A DNA stretch of 64,000 nt from Flavobacteriales bacterium. GTDB lineage: Bacteria; Bacteroidota; Bacteroidia; CAIKAF01. A model generated the notes under the pieces. It did no database searches. It saw only the letters and a program-made list of their open reading frames with translations, and was not told the DNA's origin. The DNA lies in NCBI GenBank assembly GCA_022402535.1, contig JAKRSD010000020.1, positions 478,345 through 542,344 of the forward strand. Reading direction: 5' to 3'. The translations under genes were made by a program, and so were the position numbers. Shown here in pieces: positions 24,968 to 34,885 of the stretch (position 1 is its first letter; the number at the start of each line of letters is the position of its first letter).

Positions 24968-27900
24968 ATGAGAAAACTTCTATTCGTTTGCTTAGCGTCA
25001 GCAACCGTTTTTTCGGCTCTGGGACAAAAAACACAAATTGTTCAGGGAACTCAGGAAAAAACAATTACGTATTCCAATAAAAACAAAGCCGGAGGAGGCG
25101 ATCCGGGTAAATCGGCCAAGTATCCTTCAGGCTTTGAACAAGGCCAGGACTTTGATTGGCTTTATCAAACGGGGGGACCGCTTGATGCATATGACAGAAA
25201 TTCGGAAATTTTGGATTTAAGGGATGCTTTTACCAAGCATTATAAAAACCCTGATGGAAAAATTACGGCCCTGATTACAGCGGGTCCACAACATTATTTC
25301 CAGAATGGGTTGTGGCACACCATTGTAAATAATATTAAGAGTTCGGGGAATGCATTATACCCCAATGCAAACCTCACAAACGATTATAAAACCTACTATG
25401 GCTCTACTCCGGCAGCGGGGATAAAATTTGAAACCCCAGAAGCCATATTTGCTTTTAAAAACCAAAAACTGGTTTATCTGAGTGCCGATTTACAGGTTTT
25501 GGGTGAGGTTGCGCTTACAGATTTTTCCAATACGAATGTAAATCAAGAAACGTTGATTTATCAGAATGTGGCATCAGCCGTTGATTTTCAAATTGAACAA
25601 AGCTCAGCGGGTTTCAGAACCTCTTATGTATTAAATCAACTTCCATCCAATATTCCATCACAAGCCGTATTTATTGGAATTATGGAAGAAATGGAATATC
25701 CCCAACAATGGCAATTGGCAAACAATCAGGGTTGGGCGTCAATTTCAAATCCTTCAGGAGACGGTCATTTGAAAATTTCAAGTATCAATGCATTTGAAAA
25801 AAGCAATGAATATGGAACTACGCAAAAAGGGCAGATAAAACTTTACGAAAGCGGGAAAATGGTGTTTTATTTTCCGTTGGAATGGGTAACGGCGCCTGAG
25901 CGTAACTTTCCAGTGGTGTTAGACCCTACTGTAACCTACACCCCCAACGCCTCTTTATATTGGACAGGAACGGTAGAAGAAGACGGGGGTTGTGATTTTT
26001 CAACCGATAACGATGCGGATGAAAATATGCGTATTGGTTTTGATGACGGCACTTTTGATAATGATTTTTATCAGTGTTATGCCCGTTTCAATATAACGGC
26101 TATCCCTGATAATGCCTGTATCCAAAGTGGACTCACAAGAACCTTTCAATACAACTTCCGTAATGAGAGAAATGACGACAACTTTCTTCGTTTTTATTAC
26201 CAAAACTTAGATCCGTCCAACTTTGATCCGCTTCCCTCAGATTGTTCTGATATTTTCAACAACATTAATAATACAGGTCCTTTTTATACCTTTTATGATG
26301 TTTGGGGGAACTGCGGAGGCCCTTGTACGGATTACAATGAGGCAAACAACGTCTGGAAAGACTGGATAGGAAACACCGGACCCCGTGTACAAAGCTTACT
26401 GGTCCAAAACTGGGTAGTAATTTCATGGGATAATGTTGATAGCCATAGTGATCCCGCCTGGGAAGGTAACGACGAGTGGTTGGATTATCGCGGGTGGGCC
26501 AATGCAAACCGTCCGCAGCTGGTTGTAACATACGAAACACCTTTTATAGCCGCCACTTCTGCATCTGTTTCCCCTAACAATGTGTGTCCTGGTACAAACA
26601 TTACACTTACTCAAAACGGTGGAACCAACGGTTCTGTGGGTTCATGGTTTTGGTATTCAGGATCTTGTGGAGGAACATTGGTGGGTAGTTCTGCTGCGGC
26701 TAACGGGGCGCTGACCATTCCTGCTCCATCGGTTCCAACTACTTATTTTGTTAGAGGTGAGAATATTTGTGGCAACACAATCTGTCAAAGTGTTGTGTTT
26801 ACACCGCTAACGACATCAACGGCCCCAGCAGCAATTAATGCTACTGTAAACCCTGTTTGTCAGGGAGGATCTACACAGCTTTCTGTTTCTGGAGGCTCTT
26901 TAGGATCGGGTGCACAATGGCAGTGGTATACAGGAAGTTGCGGAGGAACGCCCGCAGGAACCGGTACGGCTATTACGGTATCTCCTTCATTAAATACTAC
27001 CTATTTTGTAAGAGCAGAAGGCACGTGCAACACAACCACCTGTGCTTCTCTGGTTGTGAATGTGAGTTCGCCTACCGTAGGAGGCTCAACAGCCGTTGTT
27101 CCATCTACGGTTTGTATAGGAAGCACCGTGGGTTTAACATTGTCCGGCCAAAACGGCGCGGTGGTTAACTGGCAGATGAACGTAAACGGAGGAGGCTGGA
27201 ACTCAATAGGAGGTGCCGGTCTTACGGCCATTACAAGCCCTTCATTAGGAACGGCCGGAACCTATGAGTTTAGGGCCGTGGTTCAAAATTCACCTTGTGC
27301 GTCTCAATTCTCGTCCGTTTCTACGGTAACCGTTAACGGCCTTTCTGTTGGTGGCACTGCAGCCCCTGCAATATCACCGGTTTGTCTTGGTGGAAACACC
27401 ACCGTTTCTTTATCAGGAAGTACGGGGTCCGTGATAACTTGGGAGCGTCGAATTAATGGCGGCGGCTGGGTTAACATTGGCAATGCCGGACTAACCACCA
27501 TACCTACAGGAGTGTTAAACACGGTTGGTACTTGGGAATTCCGCGCTACGGTTCAAAATGCCCCCTGTGCTTCGGTGTTTAGTACCATAGCAGTAATTGA
27601 TGTAAGCCCATTATCTGTAGGTGGTGCTGCATCAGCCTTATCCGCTCAGCTTTGTGATGGAGGTTCAACAACCATATCGTTAAGTGGTCAAACGGGTACC
27701 GTATTATTTTGGGAACTTCAAATAAACGGTGGTGGATTTAATAATATCGGGAATGCGGGTCTTACCTCCATTTCAACCGGAGCCCTTGCTCCGGGAACGT
27801 ATGATTATCGTGCGGTAGTTCAAAGTGCCCCCTGTGCATCGGCTACATCATCCTCTGTTTCAGTTACCGTAAGCACGGTTACTGTCGGTGGTTCTGCAAT

Positions 27901-30900
27901 TCCTTCTGTAGGTCAGCTTTGTCAGGGTGGAAACACAAATATTACACTTACCGGAAACAACGGAACCATTTTATTCTGGGAACAACAGATTAATAGCGGC
28001 GGCTGGGTTAATATCGGCAATGCCGGCTTATCCCTGATTAACTCTGGAGCCCTTGGTGCAGGCCTGAATGAATTCAGGGCTGTAATTCAAAGCGGAGGAT
28101 GTCCTTCAGCGAACTCTGCCATTGCGGTGGTGAATGTTGACCCCACTACGGTTGGAGGTTCTGTTTCTTCAAACTTTATCAGCGTGTGTGACGGCTCTCC
28201 CGTTACATTGACTTTGGCAGGAAACACCGGAGCCATAACGCAATGGGAGCGTCAGTATAACGGCGGCGGTTGGATTTCCGTTGGCAACGCGGGCGTAAAC
28301 CCATTCACAACAGGTCCGTTAACGCCATTCGGCACCTACGAATTTAGGGCACTGGTAACCAGCGGACTTTGTGCTCCGGTATACAGTGCTTCGGTTTCGG
28401 TGTTGGTTAACGAAAATGATGATCCCACATTCAGCTATTCATCATCCGTATTTTGTCAAGGTGGAACAAACGTTGCTCCTACATTCACTACGGGTGGAGG
28501 AACATTCAGTGCATCGCCGGCCGGTTTGGCCATTAATCCATCAAACGGGATTATTGACTTAAGCGCAAGTGCTCCGGGTCTTTACATCGTTACGCATACC
28601 ACTTCGGGTGTTTGTTCTGCTTCAGCTACACAAACCATTAATATCAGTTCTTCATCGAATACATCTTTCAGTTATGCATCTCTTTCATATTGTTTGAATG
28701 CTCCTTCTAATCCGGTTCCAACAGTAACATCTCCCGGAGGTACTTTCACTTCACTGAACCCTGGATTACTGTTTGTAGATCCGATTACCGGTGAAATTAA
28801 TTTATCCATCAGCCAACCGGGTTCTTATTTTGTTGAGTATTCTATCGGAGGTTCATGTCCGTCATCAACAATCCAGACTGTGATTCTACTTGCTCCGGGC
28901 AACTCATCGTTTACTTATGCGGCTCCTTCTTATTGTTTAGGAAGCGGAACGGTTGCGCCTGTTGTAGGTGCATTTGGAGGCACATTCAGTGCTTCACCGT
29001 TCGGAATTATTTTTGCCAATGCGGCAACGGGGGCCATTGATTTAGGAACATCTTCTCCCGGAACGTATACAGTTACCTATAACTCCGGAGGTCCTTGTCC
29101 TACAATAACTAATCAAACGGTTACCTTAAACTTACCGGCAGATCCGCTCTTTTTCTATGCTTCTTCTACTTATTGTAAAGCGGGAACAAATCCAACACCA
29201 TTTGTATCCAGTCCGGGCGGAGGATTTACAAGCTCTCCGGCAGGATTAATTTTTGTGAATCCGGCAACAGGTGAAATCAGCTTGGCGGCATCACAACCCG
29301 GAAGTTACGTAGTAACGTATTCCACAGGGGGGCTATGTCCAACATCTTATACACAAGACATTACTATCGTAGCAAACCAGAATGCCACATTTGTTTATTC
29401 ACAAAACAGTTATTGTCAGAATGGAGTGAATCCCACGCCGACGGTTGCACAAATCGGAGGGGTGTTTACCTCTACTCCGGGACTTGTTTTTACTAATGCC
29501 TTTACAGGACAAATTAACTTAGCGGCATCAACCCCGGGAGCTTATACGATTACCTACACGGTTCCCGGAACCTGTATCGGGGTTTACACGCAAAACATTA
29601 CGATTAACTCAGGTGCTGTGGGCACGCTTTCTTATGCGGCTTCCAGTTTCTGTACGGGAGGTGTTAACGCACCGGCTACGGTTACCCCTGCGGGAGGAAC
29701 CTTTACCTCGTCTCCGGCAGGTTTGTTCTTTGCCGATGCAAACGGAACCATAAACGTGGCGGGTTCAGTGCCGGGAGCGTATACCATTACTTACACTCCG
29801 GCCGGCACTTGCGTTACTCCAGCTTCGGTTAACGTATCTATTATCAACACTCCGCAGCCGTTGATTCAACCGGTTGGCAACCTGTGTACAAACTCACCGG
29901 CCTTAACCATAAATGGTTCACCGGCAGGAGGCACATGGTCCGGAGGAACATTTATCAGCCCATCTGGAGTGTTTGATCCTTCTGCTTCCGGTGCGGGTTC
30001 TTTTGTAGTTACGTATTCGGTAACTGGTCCGGGTGGTTGTGTGGGCACAGCCAATACAACCATTGTGGTGAATCCTGCACCGGCTGTAAATATTACGGCA
30101 GCCGGTCCATATTGTTCTAACGATGGAATTCAAACTCTTTCGGCCACACCATTGGGCGGAACATGGAGCGGAAACCCGTTTGTTTCAATCAACGGATTGT
30201 TCTTCCCTTCAAATTCTGGTGCCGGTTTATTTCCGGTTCAGTACACCGTGAATACAGGCGGATGCACCAGTTCGTCAATTATTAATATTCAAGTATTCGA
30301 TGCTCCGCAGCCGCTGATTAATCCTGTGGCGCCTATTTGTGCAAACGGTGCCCCAATCGGCTTGTCCGCAACGGTTCCAGGAGGTATTTGGTCAGGAGGG
30401 GCTTATGTTACCTCTAATGGAACATTTAATCCGGCCTTAGCGTCATTAGGAAACAATACGGTTACCTACACCTTGGTTTCCGGCGCTTGCTCTGTATCTG
30501 TAAGTTCACAGGTTACTGTGAGCGGTGTGCCCAATGTTCAACTGATTACACCGGCTCCTTTCTGTACTAATGATCCGTCACAATACATTCTGGCCAATCA
30601 GCCTGGAGGTGTATTTGTCGGAGGTAATTATATTAACGGTTCCGGATTATTTGATCCGGGTCTGGCTTCACAGGGGAATAACATTGTGATTTATACCCTG
30701 GTGGGCAACAATGGCTGCGTGGGTTCAGATACTATTCAGGTAGTGGTGAATTCAAATCCCGATGCAACCATCACCTATCCGGGCACAGTTTGTCAGGATG
30801 CACCACCGTTTGCGCTTACTGCAGCTACCGGAGGCGGAGTATGGTCTGGAGGAGTATATGTGAACTCCGGCATTTTTGACCCATCGGTGGCGGGTGTAGG

Positions 30901-31486
30901 AAATCATGCGGTGGTATACAATGTTTCTTCCGGACAGGGCTGTTCTTCCACATCTTCTATATTCATTACCGTAGAACCTAAGCCTATTGCGTTGTACGAT
31001 CATCAGCCAAACGGACTTACGGTTTATTTTACCGACCTGTCTCAATTTGCGGATACTTATCTATGGAATTTTGGTGACGGATCTCCTGAAGTGACGGATC
31101 AAAATCCGGTGCACGTGTTCCCCGATAACGGAGTTTATCTGGTGAGACTTATTGCCTATAATGAATGCGGTTCGGATACGCTCATTCGTTCAGTGGCGGT
31201 GAATAAAGCCACATCTATAGACGAAAATGGTTCATCGATTCAAGTGCAGTTGTTCCCGAATCCAGCCGATCAATTTGTGAATCTGACAGGATCCCAGATT
31301 GCTCCCGGTATGTGGACAATTCGCATGAGCGACATGTCGGGCAAAGAAGTAATGCTGGAAAGATTTAGTGTAGAAACAGGAGAACTTAATAAGACGATTG
31401 ATGTAACGGCATTGAATCCCGGAATATACTTCATCCGATTGTCTGATGGAAATGTATCGACCACGCTGAAGTTTATTAAATTTTAA
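24968..31486 (+). CDS. Giant Ig-repeat adhesin with PKD domain and T9SS type A domain
   Basis: About 2172 residues (2179 if ATG 24947 is used; numbers here follow 24947). Signal peptide to about 27. Residues 60-330 and 335-530 are beta-rich N-terminal regions, the second resembling a carbohydrate-binding or DNRLRE-like module. Two Ig-like units (532-706) lead into three tandem repeat families: five units of about 90 (711-1155), six of about 80 (1160-1635) and five of about 75 (1638-2010). Each unit has a conserved cysteine pattern. A PKD domain with YLWNFGDGSP (2014-2086) and a T9SS type A domain (VQLFPNPADQF) end the protein. It is the first gene of a four-gene surface cassette, overlapping the next frame by one base. 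A fibrous adhesin is the natural reading; its ligand is unknown. Confidence 0.9.
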   Translation: MRKLLFVCLASATVFSALGQKTQIVQGTQEKTITYSNKNKAGGGDPGKSAKYPSGFEQGQDFDWLYQTGGPLDAYDRNSEILDLRDAFTKHYKNPDGKITALITAGPQHYFQNGLWHTIVNNIKSSGNALYPNANLTNDYKTYYGSTPAAGIKFETPEAIFAFKNQKLVYLSADLQVLGEVALTDFSNTNVNQETLIYQNVASAVDFQIEQSSAGFRTSYVLNQLPSNIPSQAVFIGIMEEMEYPQQWQLANNQGWASISNPSGDGHLKISSINAFEKSNEYGTTQKGQIKLYESGKMVFYFPLEWVTAPERNFPVVLDPTVTYTPNASLYWTGTVEEDGGCDFSTDNDADENMRIGFDDGTFDNDFYQCYARFNITAIPDNACIQSGLTRTFQYNFRNERNDDNFLRFYYQNLDPSNFDPLPSDCSDIFNNINNTGPFYTFYDVWGNCGGPCTDYNEANNVWKDWIGNTGPRVQSLLVQNWVVISWDNVDSHSDPAWEGNDEWLDYRGWANANRPQLVVTYETPFIAATSASVSPNNVCPGTNITLTQNGGTNGSVGSWFWYSGSCGGTLVGSSAAANGALTIPAPSVPTTYFVRGENICGNTICQSVVFTPLTTSTAPAAINATVNPVCQGGSTQLSVSGGSLGSGAQWQWYTGSCGGTPAGTGTAITVSPSLNTTYFVRAEGTCNTTTCASLVVNVSSPTVGGSTAVVPSTVCIGSTVGLTLSGQNGAVVNWQMNVNGGGWNSIGGAGLTAITSPSLGTAGTYEFRAVVQNSPCASQFSSVSTVTVNGLSVGGTAAPAISPVCLGGNTTVSLSGSTGSVITWERRINGGGWVNIGNAGLTTIPTGVLNTVGTWEFRATVQNAPCASVFSTIAVIDVSPLSVGGAASALSAQLCDGGSTTISLSGQTGTVLFWELQINGGGFNNIGNAGLTSISTGALAPGTYDYRAVVQSAPCASATSSSVSVTVSTVTVGGSAIPSVGQLCQGGNTNITLTGNNGTILFWEQQINSGGWVNIGNAGLSLINSGALGAGLNEFRAVIQSGGCPSANSAIAVVNVDPTTVGGSVSSNFISVCDGSPVTLTLAGNTGAITQWERQYNGGGWISVGNAGVNPFTTGPLTPFGTYEFRALVTSGLCAPVYSASVSVLVNENDDPTFSYSSSVFCQGGTNVAPTFTTGGGTFSASPAGLAINPSNGIIDLSASAPGLYIVTHTTSGVCSASATQTINISSSSNTSFSYASLSYCLNAPSNPVPTVTSPGGTFTSLNPGLLFVDPITGEINLSISQPGSYFVEYSIGGSCPSSTIQTVILLAPGNSSFTYAAPSYCLGSGTVAPVVGAFGGTFSASPFGIIFANAATGAIDLGTSSPGTYTVTYNSGGPCPTITNQTVTLNLPADPLFFYASSTYCKAGTNPTPFVSSPGGGFTSSPAGLIFVNPATGEISLAASQPGSYVVTYSTGGLCPTSYTQDITIVANQNATFVYSQNSYCQNGVNPTPTVAQIGGVFTSTPGLVFTNAFTGQINLAASTPGAYTITYTVPGTCIGVYTQNITINSGAVGTLSYAASSFCTGGVNAPATVTPAGGTFTSSPAGLFFADANGTINVAGSVPGAYTITYTPAGTCVTPASVNVSIINTPQPLIQPVGNLCTNSPALTINGSPAGGTWSGGTFISPSGVFDPSASGAGSFVVTYSVTGPGGCVGTANTTIVVNPAPAVNITAAGPYCSNDGIQTLSATPLGGTWSGNPFVSINGLFFPSNSGAGLFPVQYTVNTGGCTSSSIINIQVFDAPQPLINPVAPICANGAPIGLSATVPGGIWSGGAYVTSNGTFNPALASLGNNTVTYTLVSGACSVSVSSQVTVSGVPNVQLITPAPFCTNDPSQYILANQPGGVFVGGNYINGSGLFDPGLASQGNNIVIYTLVGNNGCVGSDTIQVVVNSNPDATITYPGTVCQDAPPFALTAATGGGVWSGGVYVNSGIFDPSVAGVGNHAVVYNVSSGQGCSSTSSIFITVEPKPIALYDHQPNGLTVYFTDLSQFADTYLWNFGDGSPEVTDQNPVHVFPDNGVYLVRLIAYNECGSDTLIRSVAVNKATSIDENGSSIQVQLFPNPADQFVNLTGSQIAPGMWTIRMSDMSGKEVMLERFSVETGELNKTIDVTALNPGIYFIRLSDGNVSTTLKFIKF
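27077..28420 (+). repeat. Adhesin repeat family A, five units of about 90 residues
   Basis: Units start near VGG at residues 711, 801, 891, 980 and 1069. The shared core is C-x-G-G-x-T, then a W-x-x-x-x-NGGGW strand, NIGNAGLT, and EFRAVVQ-x-APCAS. The DNA is also similar between units, so recombination could change copy number. Confidence 0.85.
28424..29851 (+). repeat. Adhesin repeat family B, six units of about 80 residues
   Basis: Units begin at F-x-Y-x-x-x-x-YC near residues 1162, 1241, 1322, 1402, 1482 and 1561. Each has GGTFTSSPAGL, INPxTGEIxL and SxPGxYxVTYxxxGxC blocks, as in the SprB-type repeats of other Bacteroidota. Confidence 0.85.
29852..30979 (+). repeat. Adhesin repeat family C, five units of about 75 residues
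   Basis: Units begin near residues 1638, 1714, 1789, 1864 and 1940. Each carries a cysteine, GGxWSGG, SGxFDPS and VxYxVxxxxGC. This family resembles the gliding-adhesin-type Ig units and abuts the PKD domain. Confidence 0.85.
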
Positions 31487-31500
31487 TGAGGAGATTTAGC

Positions 31501-32973
31501 ATGAAATGGAATAAACTGACATTCGGAATATTGGCGCTTGCTTTCGGAATTTCATATTCCGGGTGGAGCCAAAACTACACTCAGGAGCAAATACAATCGC
31601 TGGAACAGGCTAAGTCGGACAAGCTTCAGAATTATAAACCCACATCGGTTCAGAATAAAAATGCGGCCCCCGAACAAGACTGTCCGGATGCCATCATCAT
31701 CTGTCAGGATGTATATTTCACCATGCAATCCTATATGGGTTCGGGAAATATTCCTAACGAAATAAACCCGGCAATCAGCTGTCTGGATGCCGGCGAGGTA
31801 AACAATGTTTGGTACATTTTTACGGCTCAAAACACGGGCATCGTAAACTTTACTCTTACTCCGCTTAATCCTGCTGATGATTACGACTGGGCCGTTTTCA
31901 ATGTAAGTAACGCCACGTGCACAGAGATTTTTTATAATCCTGCGTTACAGGTTGCCTGTAATTTTTCTGCTATTCCGGGTCCAACCGGAGCCAATGGAGC
32001 AACAGTAGGAAATCCACAAAATTCAGCGCCGATTAACGTAACGGCCGGAGAAACCTTTGTGATAAATATCTCAAACTTTTCCGCATCCCAGTCGGGTTAT
32101 ACTCTCGATTTTACGGCCTCTTCGGTAACATTGTATGACACCATTCCTCCGGTGGCGATTGGCGCAGAACATGTATGCAACAATTATGGAGTGCGCATAA
32201 CGTTGGATGAATTGGTAACTTGTTCTACCATTGCCCCTGATGGCAGTGATTTTACGGCACAAAACACTTCGGGAGTTATAATTCCGGTAATCGGAGCGGT
32301 GGGCGTAGGCTGCTCTCCTACCAACAAGTTCACTAATCAGATAGACATTGTTCTTGCTCCCCAGACGCAGGTTCAAACCGTTACGGTGGGACTTCAGCTG
32401 GGAACTGACGGCAATACTATCGGCGACAAATGCCTGAATTGGATGGAAGTTTTAAATCAAACAGCCACCATTCAACCCAAACCGGTTTTAAATTTAGGCG
32501 ATGATTACCTGCTATGCATTTTTGGAATAACTTATCCCACATTGGATGCAGGAAACGAATGGGAAACTTACCAATGGTTTCAAAACGGGGTGGCTGTGTC
32601 CGGTGCAAATCAGTCTACATTTTCTACAACGATGTCAGGAATTTACTCCGTTACAACCAACAACCTTCAAACGGCAGATCCTTGTATTTATTCCGATACG
32701 GTTATTGTGGATGTCAGCACCGATTATTGTGTAGATAATCTGCCCAATGCTTTTTCGCCCAATGGTGATGGTGTTAATGACGTGTATCTGCAAGGAGCCG
32801 ATATGATGATTATAAACAGATGGGGCCAAACGCTTTTTAAAGGCACCGAAGGATGGGATGGAACCCATAACGGAATGCCCGTGGCGAATGGAACCTACTA
32901 TGTGGTGTTTTCATTTTTTAACAGCCAGGGTCAGGAAATAACAATCAAAGAACCCGTAACCTTGATTCGATAG
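31501..32973 (+). CDS. T9SS type B (CHU_C, gliding-motility-associated C-terminal) surface protein
   Basis: 490 residues. ATG 31501 is preceded by AGGAG at a good distance and begins a signal peptide (ending SGWSQ); an in-frame ATG at 31486 overlaps the adhesin stop. The N-terminal part DCPDAIIICQ to FTASSVTL (about 40-205) is a module often found in such proteins. An Ig-like unit with WFQNGVAVSGAN follows (about 350-400). The C-terminal 80 residues from LPNAFSPNGDGVNDVY to the LIR end are the CHU_C type B sorting domain, which needs a PorP/SprF partner in some systems. A PorP gene is indeed two genes downstream. Confidence 0.88.
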   Translation: MKWNKLTFGILALAFGISYSGWSQNYTQEQIQSLEQAKSDKLQNYKPTSVQNKNAAPEQDCPDAIIICQDVYFTMQSYMGSGNIPNEINPAISCLDAGEVNNVWYIFTAQNTGIVNFTLTPLNPADDYDWAVFNVSNATCTEIFYNPALQVACNFSAIPGPTGANGATVGNPQNSAPINVTAGETFVINISNFSASQSGYTLDFTASSVTLYDTIPPVAIGAEHVCNNYGVRITLDELVTCSTIAPDGSDFTAQNTSGVIIPVIGAVGVGCSPTNKFTNQIDIVLAPQTQVQTVTVGLQLGTDGNTIGDKCLNWMEVLNQTATIQPKPVLNLGDDYLLCIFGITYPTLDAGNEWETYQWFQNGVAVSGANQSTFSTTMSGIYSVTTNNLQTADPCIYSDTVIVDVSTDYCVDNLPNAFSPNGDGVNDVYLQGADMMIINRWGQTLFKGTEGWDGTHNGMPVANGTYYVVFSFFNSQGQEITIKEPVTLIR

Positions 32974-32978
32974 AACAT

Positions 32979-34874
32979 ATGAAAAAGATATATTTTATAG
33001 GGTTAGCCATTTTATTCGTTATTCAGATTTCGGCGCAGACTCCATTGGAAAATGCAGGCTATCTGTTTGAAGACAGAAACTACACGGATGCTGCCACAGC
33101 TTATAAAGGGTTGGTAGAGAAAGTGAAAAAACCCGAGCTCAAGTCAGAAATTTATGCTAAAATCGGAGACTGTTATTACTTCACCCAAAATTTTAACGAG
33201 GCTTCTGAATGGTATGGAAAAGCAAATACCGGAGGATATTCATCCGGATTTTTTTTCTTGAGATATGGCGATGTGAAAATGTACAACGGAGACTATCAGG
33301 GGGCTTCCACACTCTTTGAAAAAGCAAAAGCCGCAGATTCAACCTTGATTCGTCTGGCAGATATCCGTTTACTGTCGGCAAATAATTCTGAATCAAAACA
33401 GGAATACCCCAGCATTGTGATGCACGCCAACGCCAAAGAACTCAACAGTCCTTTGGGAGAATATGGAATCGGCTGGATGGGAGAACATTTGATATTTACG
33501 TCTACCCGTATGGAAACTGGCGGTAAAACCGATAAAACTACGGGTCAGGGATTTGCCCGCCTATACATGGCTTCGCCGGAGGGAGAAACCTGGAAAATTA
33601 TCGGCAAACTTCCCGAATCAGTAAACTCGGCATATAATAACGGAACCTTTTCTTATCACGAAGGTTCTCAGACCGCTTATTATGCACAATGTAACGGCTT
33701 CGACGGAAAAGGTAAAACCTGCAAAATATTCAGTACCCGATATGCTTCCGACGCCAAAACCTGGTCAAAACCCGAAGAGCTTTCATTCAACAGCAACGAA
33801 TATAACTGTTCGCATCCCGCAATCAGTGCTGATGGAAATACGTTGTACTTTTCGTCTGATAAACCCGGCGGATTTGGCAAAAAAGACCTTTATAAATCGA
33901 TAAAAGGAAATGCTAATTTGTGGGGAGATCCGATTAATCTCGGAAAAGAAATCAATGGTCCCGGAGATGAAATGTTTCCGACCCTGAGCGGAGATTCGCT
34001 TTTTGTTTATTCTACCGACAGCCGCGAAGGGCTTGGCGGATTAGATATGTACTCTGCCCAGTTGGTTAATGGACAACCCCGCAAACCGGTTTGGATGGAT
34101 CGCCCGTTTAACTCTGCAGGAGATGATTTCAACCTGATTTATGGAAAATCTATCCGCGAAGGATTTTATTGTTCAAATCGTATCGGAGGGTTTGGTTCAG
34201 ATGATATTTATGTATTCCAGATAGACCCCCGTTATAAAACGGTGGCCGGATATGTTCGTGATGACAAAACAGGACTACCATTAGCCAATGCCAAAGTGAT
34301 GATTTCAGGAACAGATGGATCTAAATTTGAAACCACCACGGATCAAACCGGAAAGTTTATCATCAAAAATGCCAATCCCGAAATCTCCTATAGAATTCTT
34401 GGCTCTGATGAGGGGTATTTTTCAAACAGTACCCAGGTTCCTGCCATTAATCTGAATTCAAAAGAAAATCCAGAAGAAAAGCTGAAACTTCGCAATAACG
34501 CGCTTTTGGCTTTGATGCAGATTACTAAAGACGAAATTAAGCTGGACAATATTTACTATGCATACAATAGCGCAGAGCTTACCCAGGAGTCAAAAGCAGA
34601 GTTGATGACATTGGTAAAAATGCTCAATGAAACCCCAAACATCAACATTGTAATCAATGCCCATACCGATGAGCAGGGTTCTGAAAAATATAACTTTCAA
34701 TTGAGTGATAAACGGGCCCAGAGCGTGGTAACCTTTTTGATTGACAACGGAATTGATTCGAAGCGTCTTACTTCTAAAGGATGGGGCGAATCGAACCCGG
34801 TGCATAAAAACGCCACTACCGAAGAACAGCATGCCGCGAATCGCCGAACCACTTTTCAAGTAACTAACTTCTGA
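32979..34874 (+). CDS. PorE-like OmpA-family protein (TPR, WD40-like, CRD, OmpA)
   Basis: 631 residues. Domain order: signal peptide (1-19), TPR-like helices (about 20-130), a beta-propeller with PD40-type blades (about 150-405, e.g. ISADGNTLYFSSDKPGGFG), a carboxypeptidase-regulatory-like beta sandwich (about 418-500), and an OmpA peptidoglycan-binding domain (about 520-631, NAHTDEQGSEKYNFQLSDKRA). This is the architecture reported for T9SS PorE. The lack of an obvious lipobox cysteine differs from classical PorE. Five bases after the type B cargo gene and 11 before PorP, so one operon. It probably anchors the PorP complex to the cell wall. Confidence 0.9.
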   Translation: MKKIYFIGLAILFVIQISAQTPLENAGYLFEDRNYTDAATAYKGLVEKVKKPELKSEIYAKIGDCYYFTQNFNEASEWYGKANTGGYSSGFFFLRYGDVKMYNGDYQGASTLFEKAKAADSTLIRLADIRLLSANNSESKQEYPSIVMHANAKELNSPLGEYGIGWMGEHLIFTSTRMETGGKTDKTTGQGFARLYMASPEGETWKIIGKLPESVNSAYNNGTFSYHEGSQTAYYAQCNGFDGKGKTCKIFSTRYASDAKTWSKPEELSFNSNEYNCSHPAISADGNTLYFSSDKPGGFGKKDLYKSIKGNANLWGDPINLGKEINGPGDEMFPTLSGDSLFVYSTDSREGLGGLDMYSAQLVNGQPRKPVWMDRPFNSAGDDFNLIYGKSIREGFYCSNRIGGFGSDDIYVFQIDPRYKTVAGYVRDDKTGLPLANAKVMISGTDGSKFETTTDQTGKFIIKNANPEISYRILGSDEGYFSNSTQVPAINLNSKENPEEKLKLRNNALLALMQITKDEIKLDNIYYAYNSAELTQESKAELMTLVKMLNETPNINIVINAHTDEQGSEKYNFQLSDKRAQSVVTFLIDNGIDSKRLTSKGWGESNPVHKNATTEEQHAANRRTTFQVTNF

Positions 34875-34885
34875 TCTGTAGCGAT

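Noticed and set aside
27077-30979. CRISPR-like array in the repeat region
   Set aside because: Repeats are 75-90 codons long, in frame, without spacers, and no cas genes are present.
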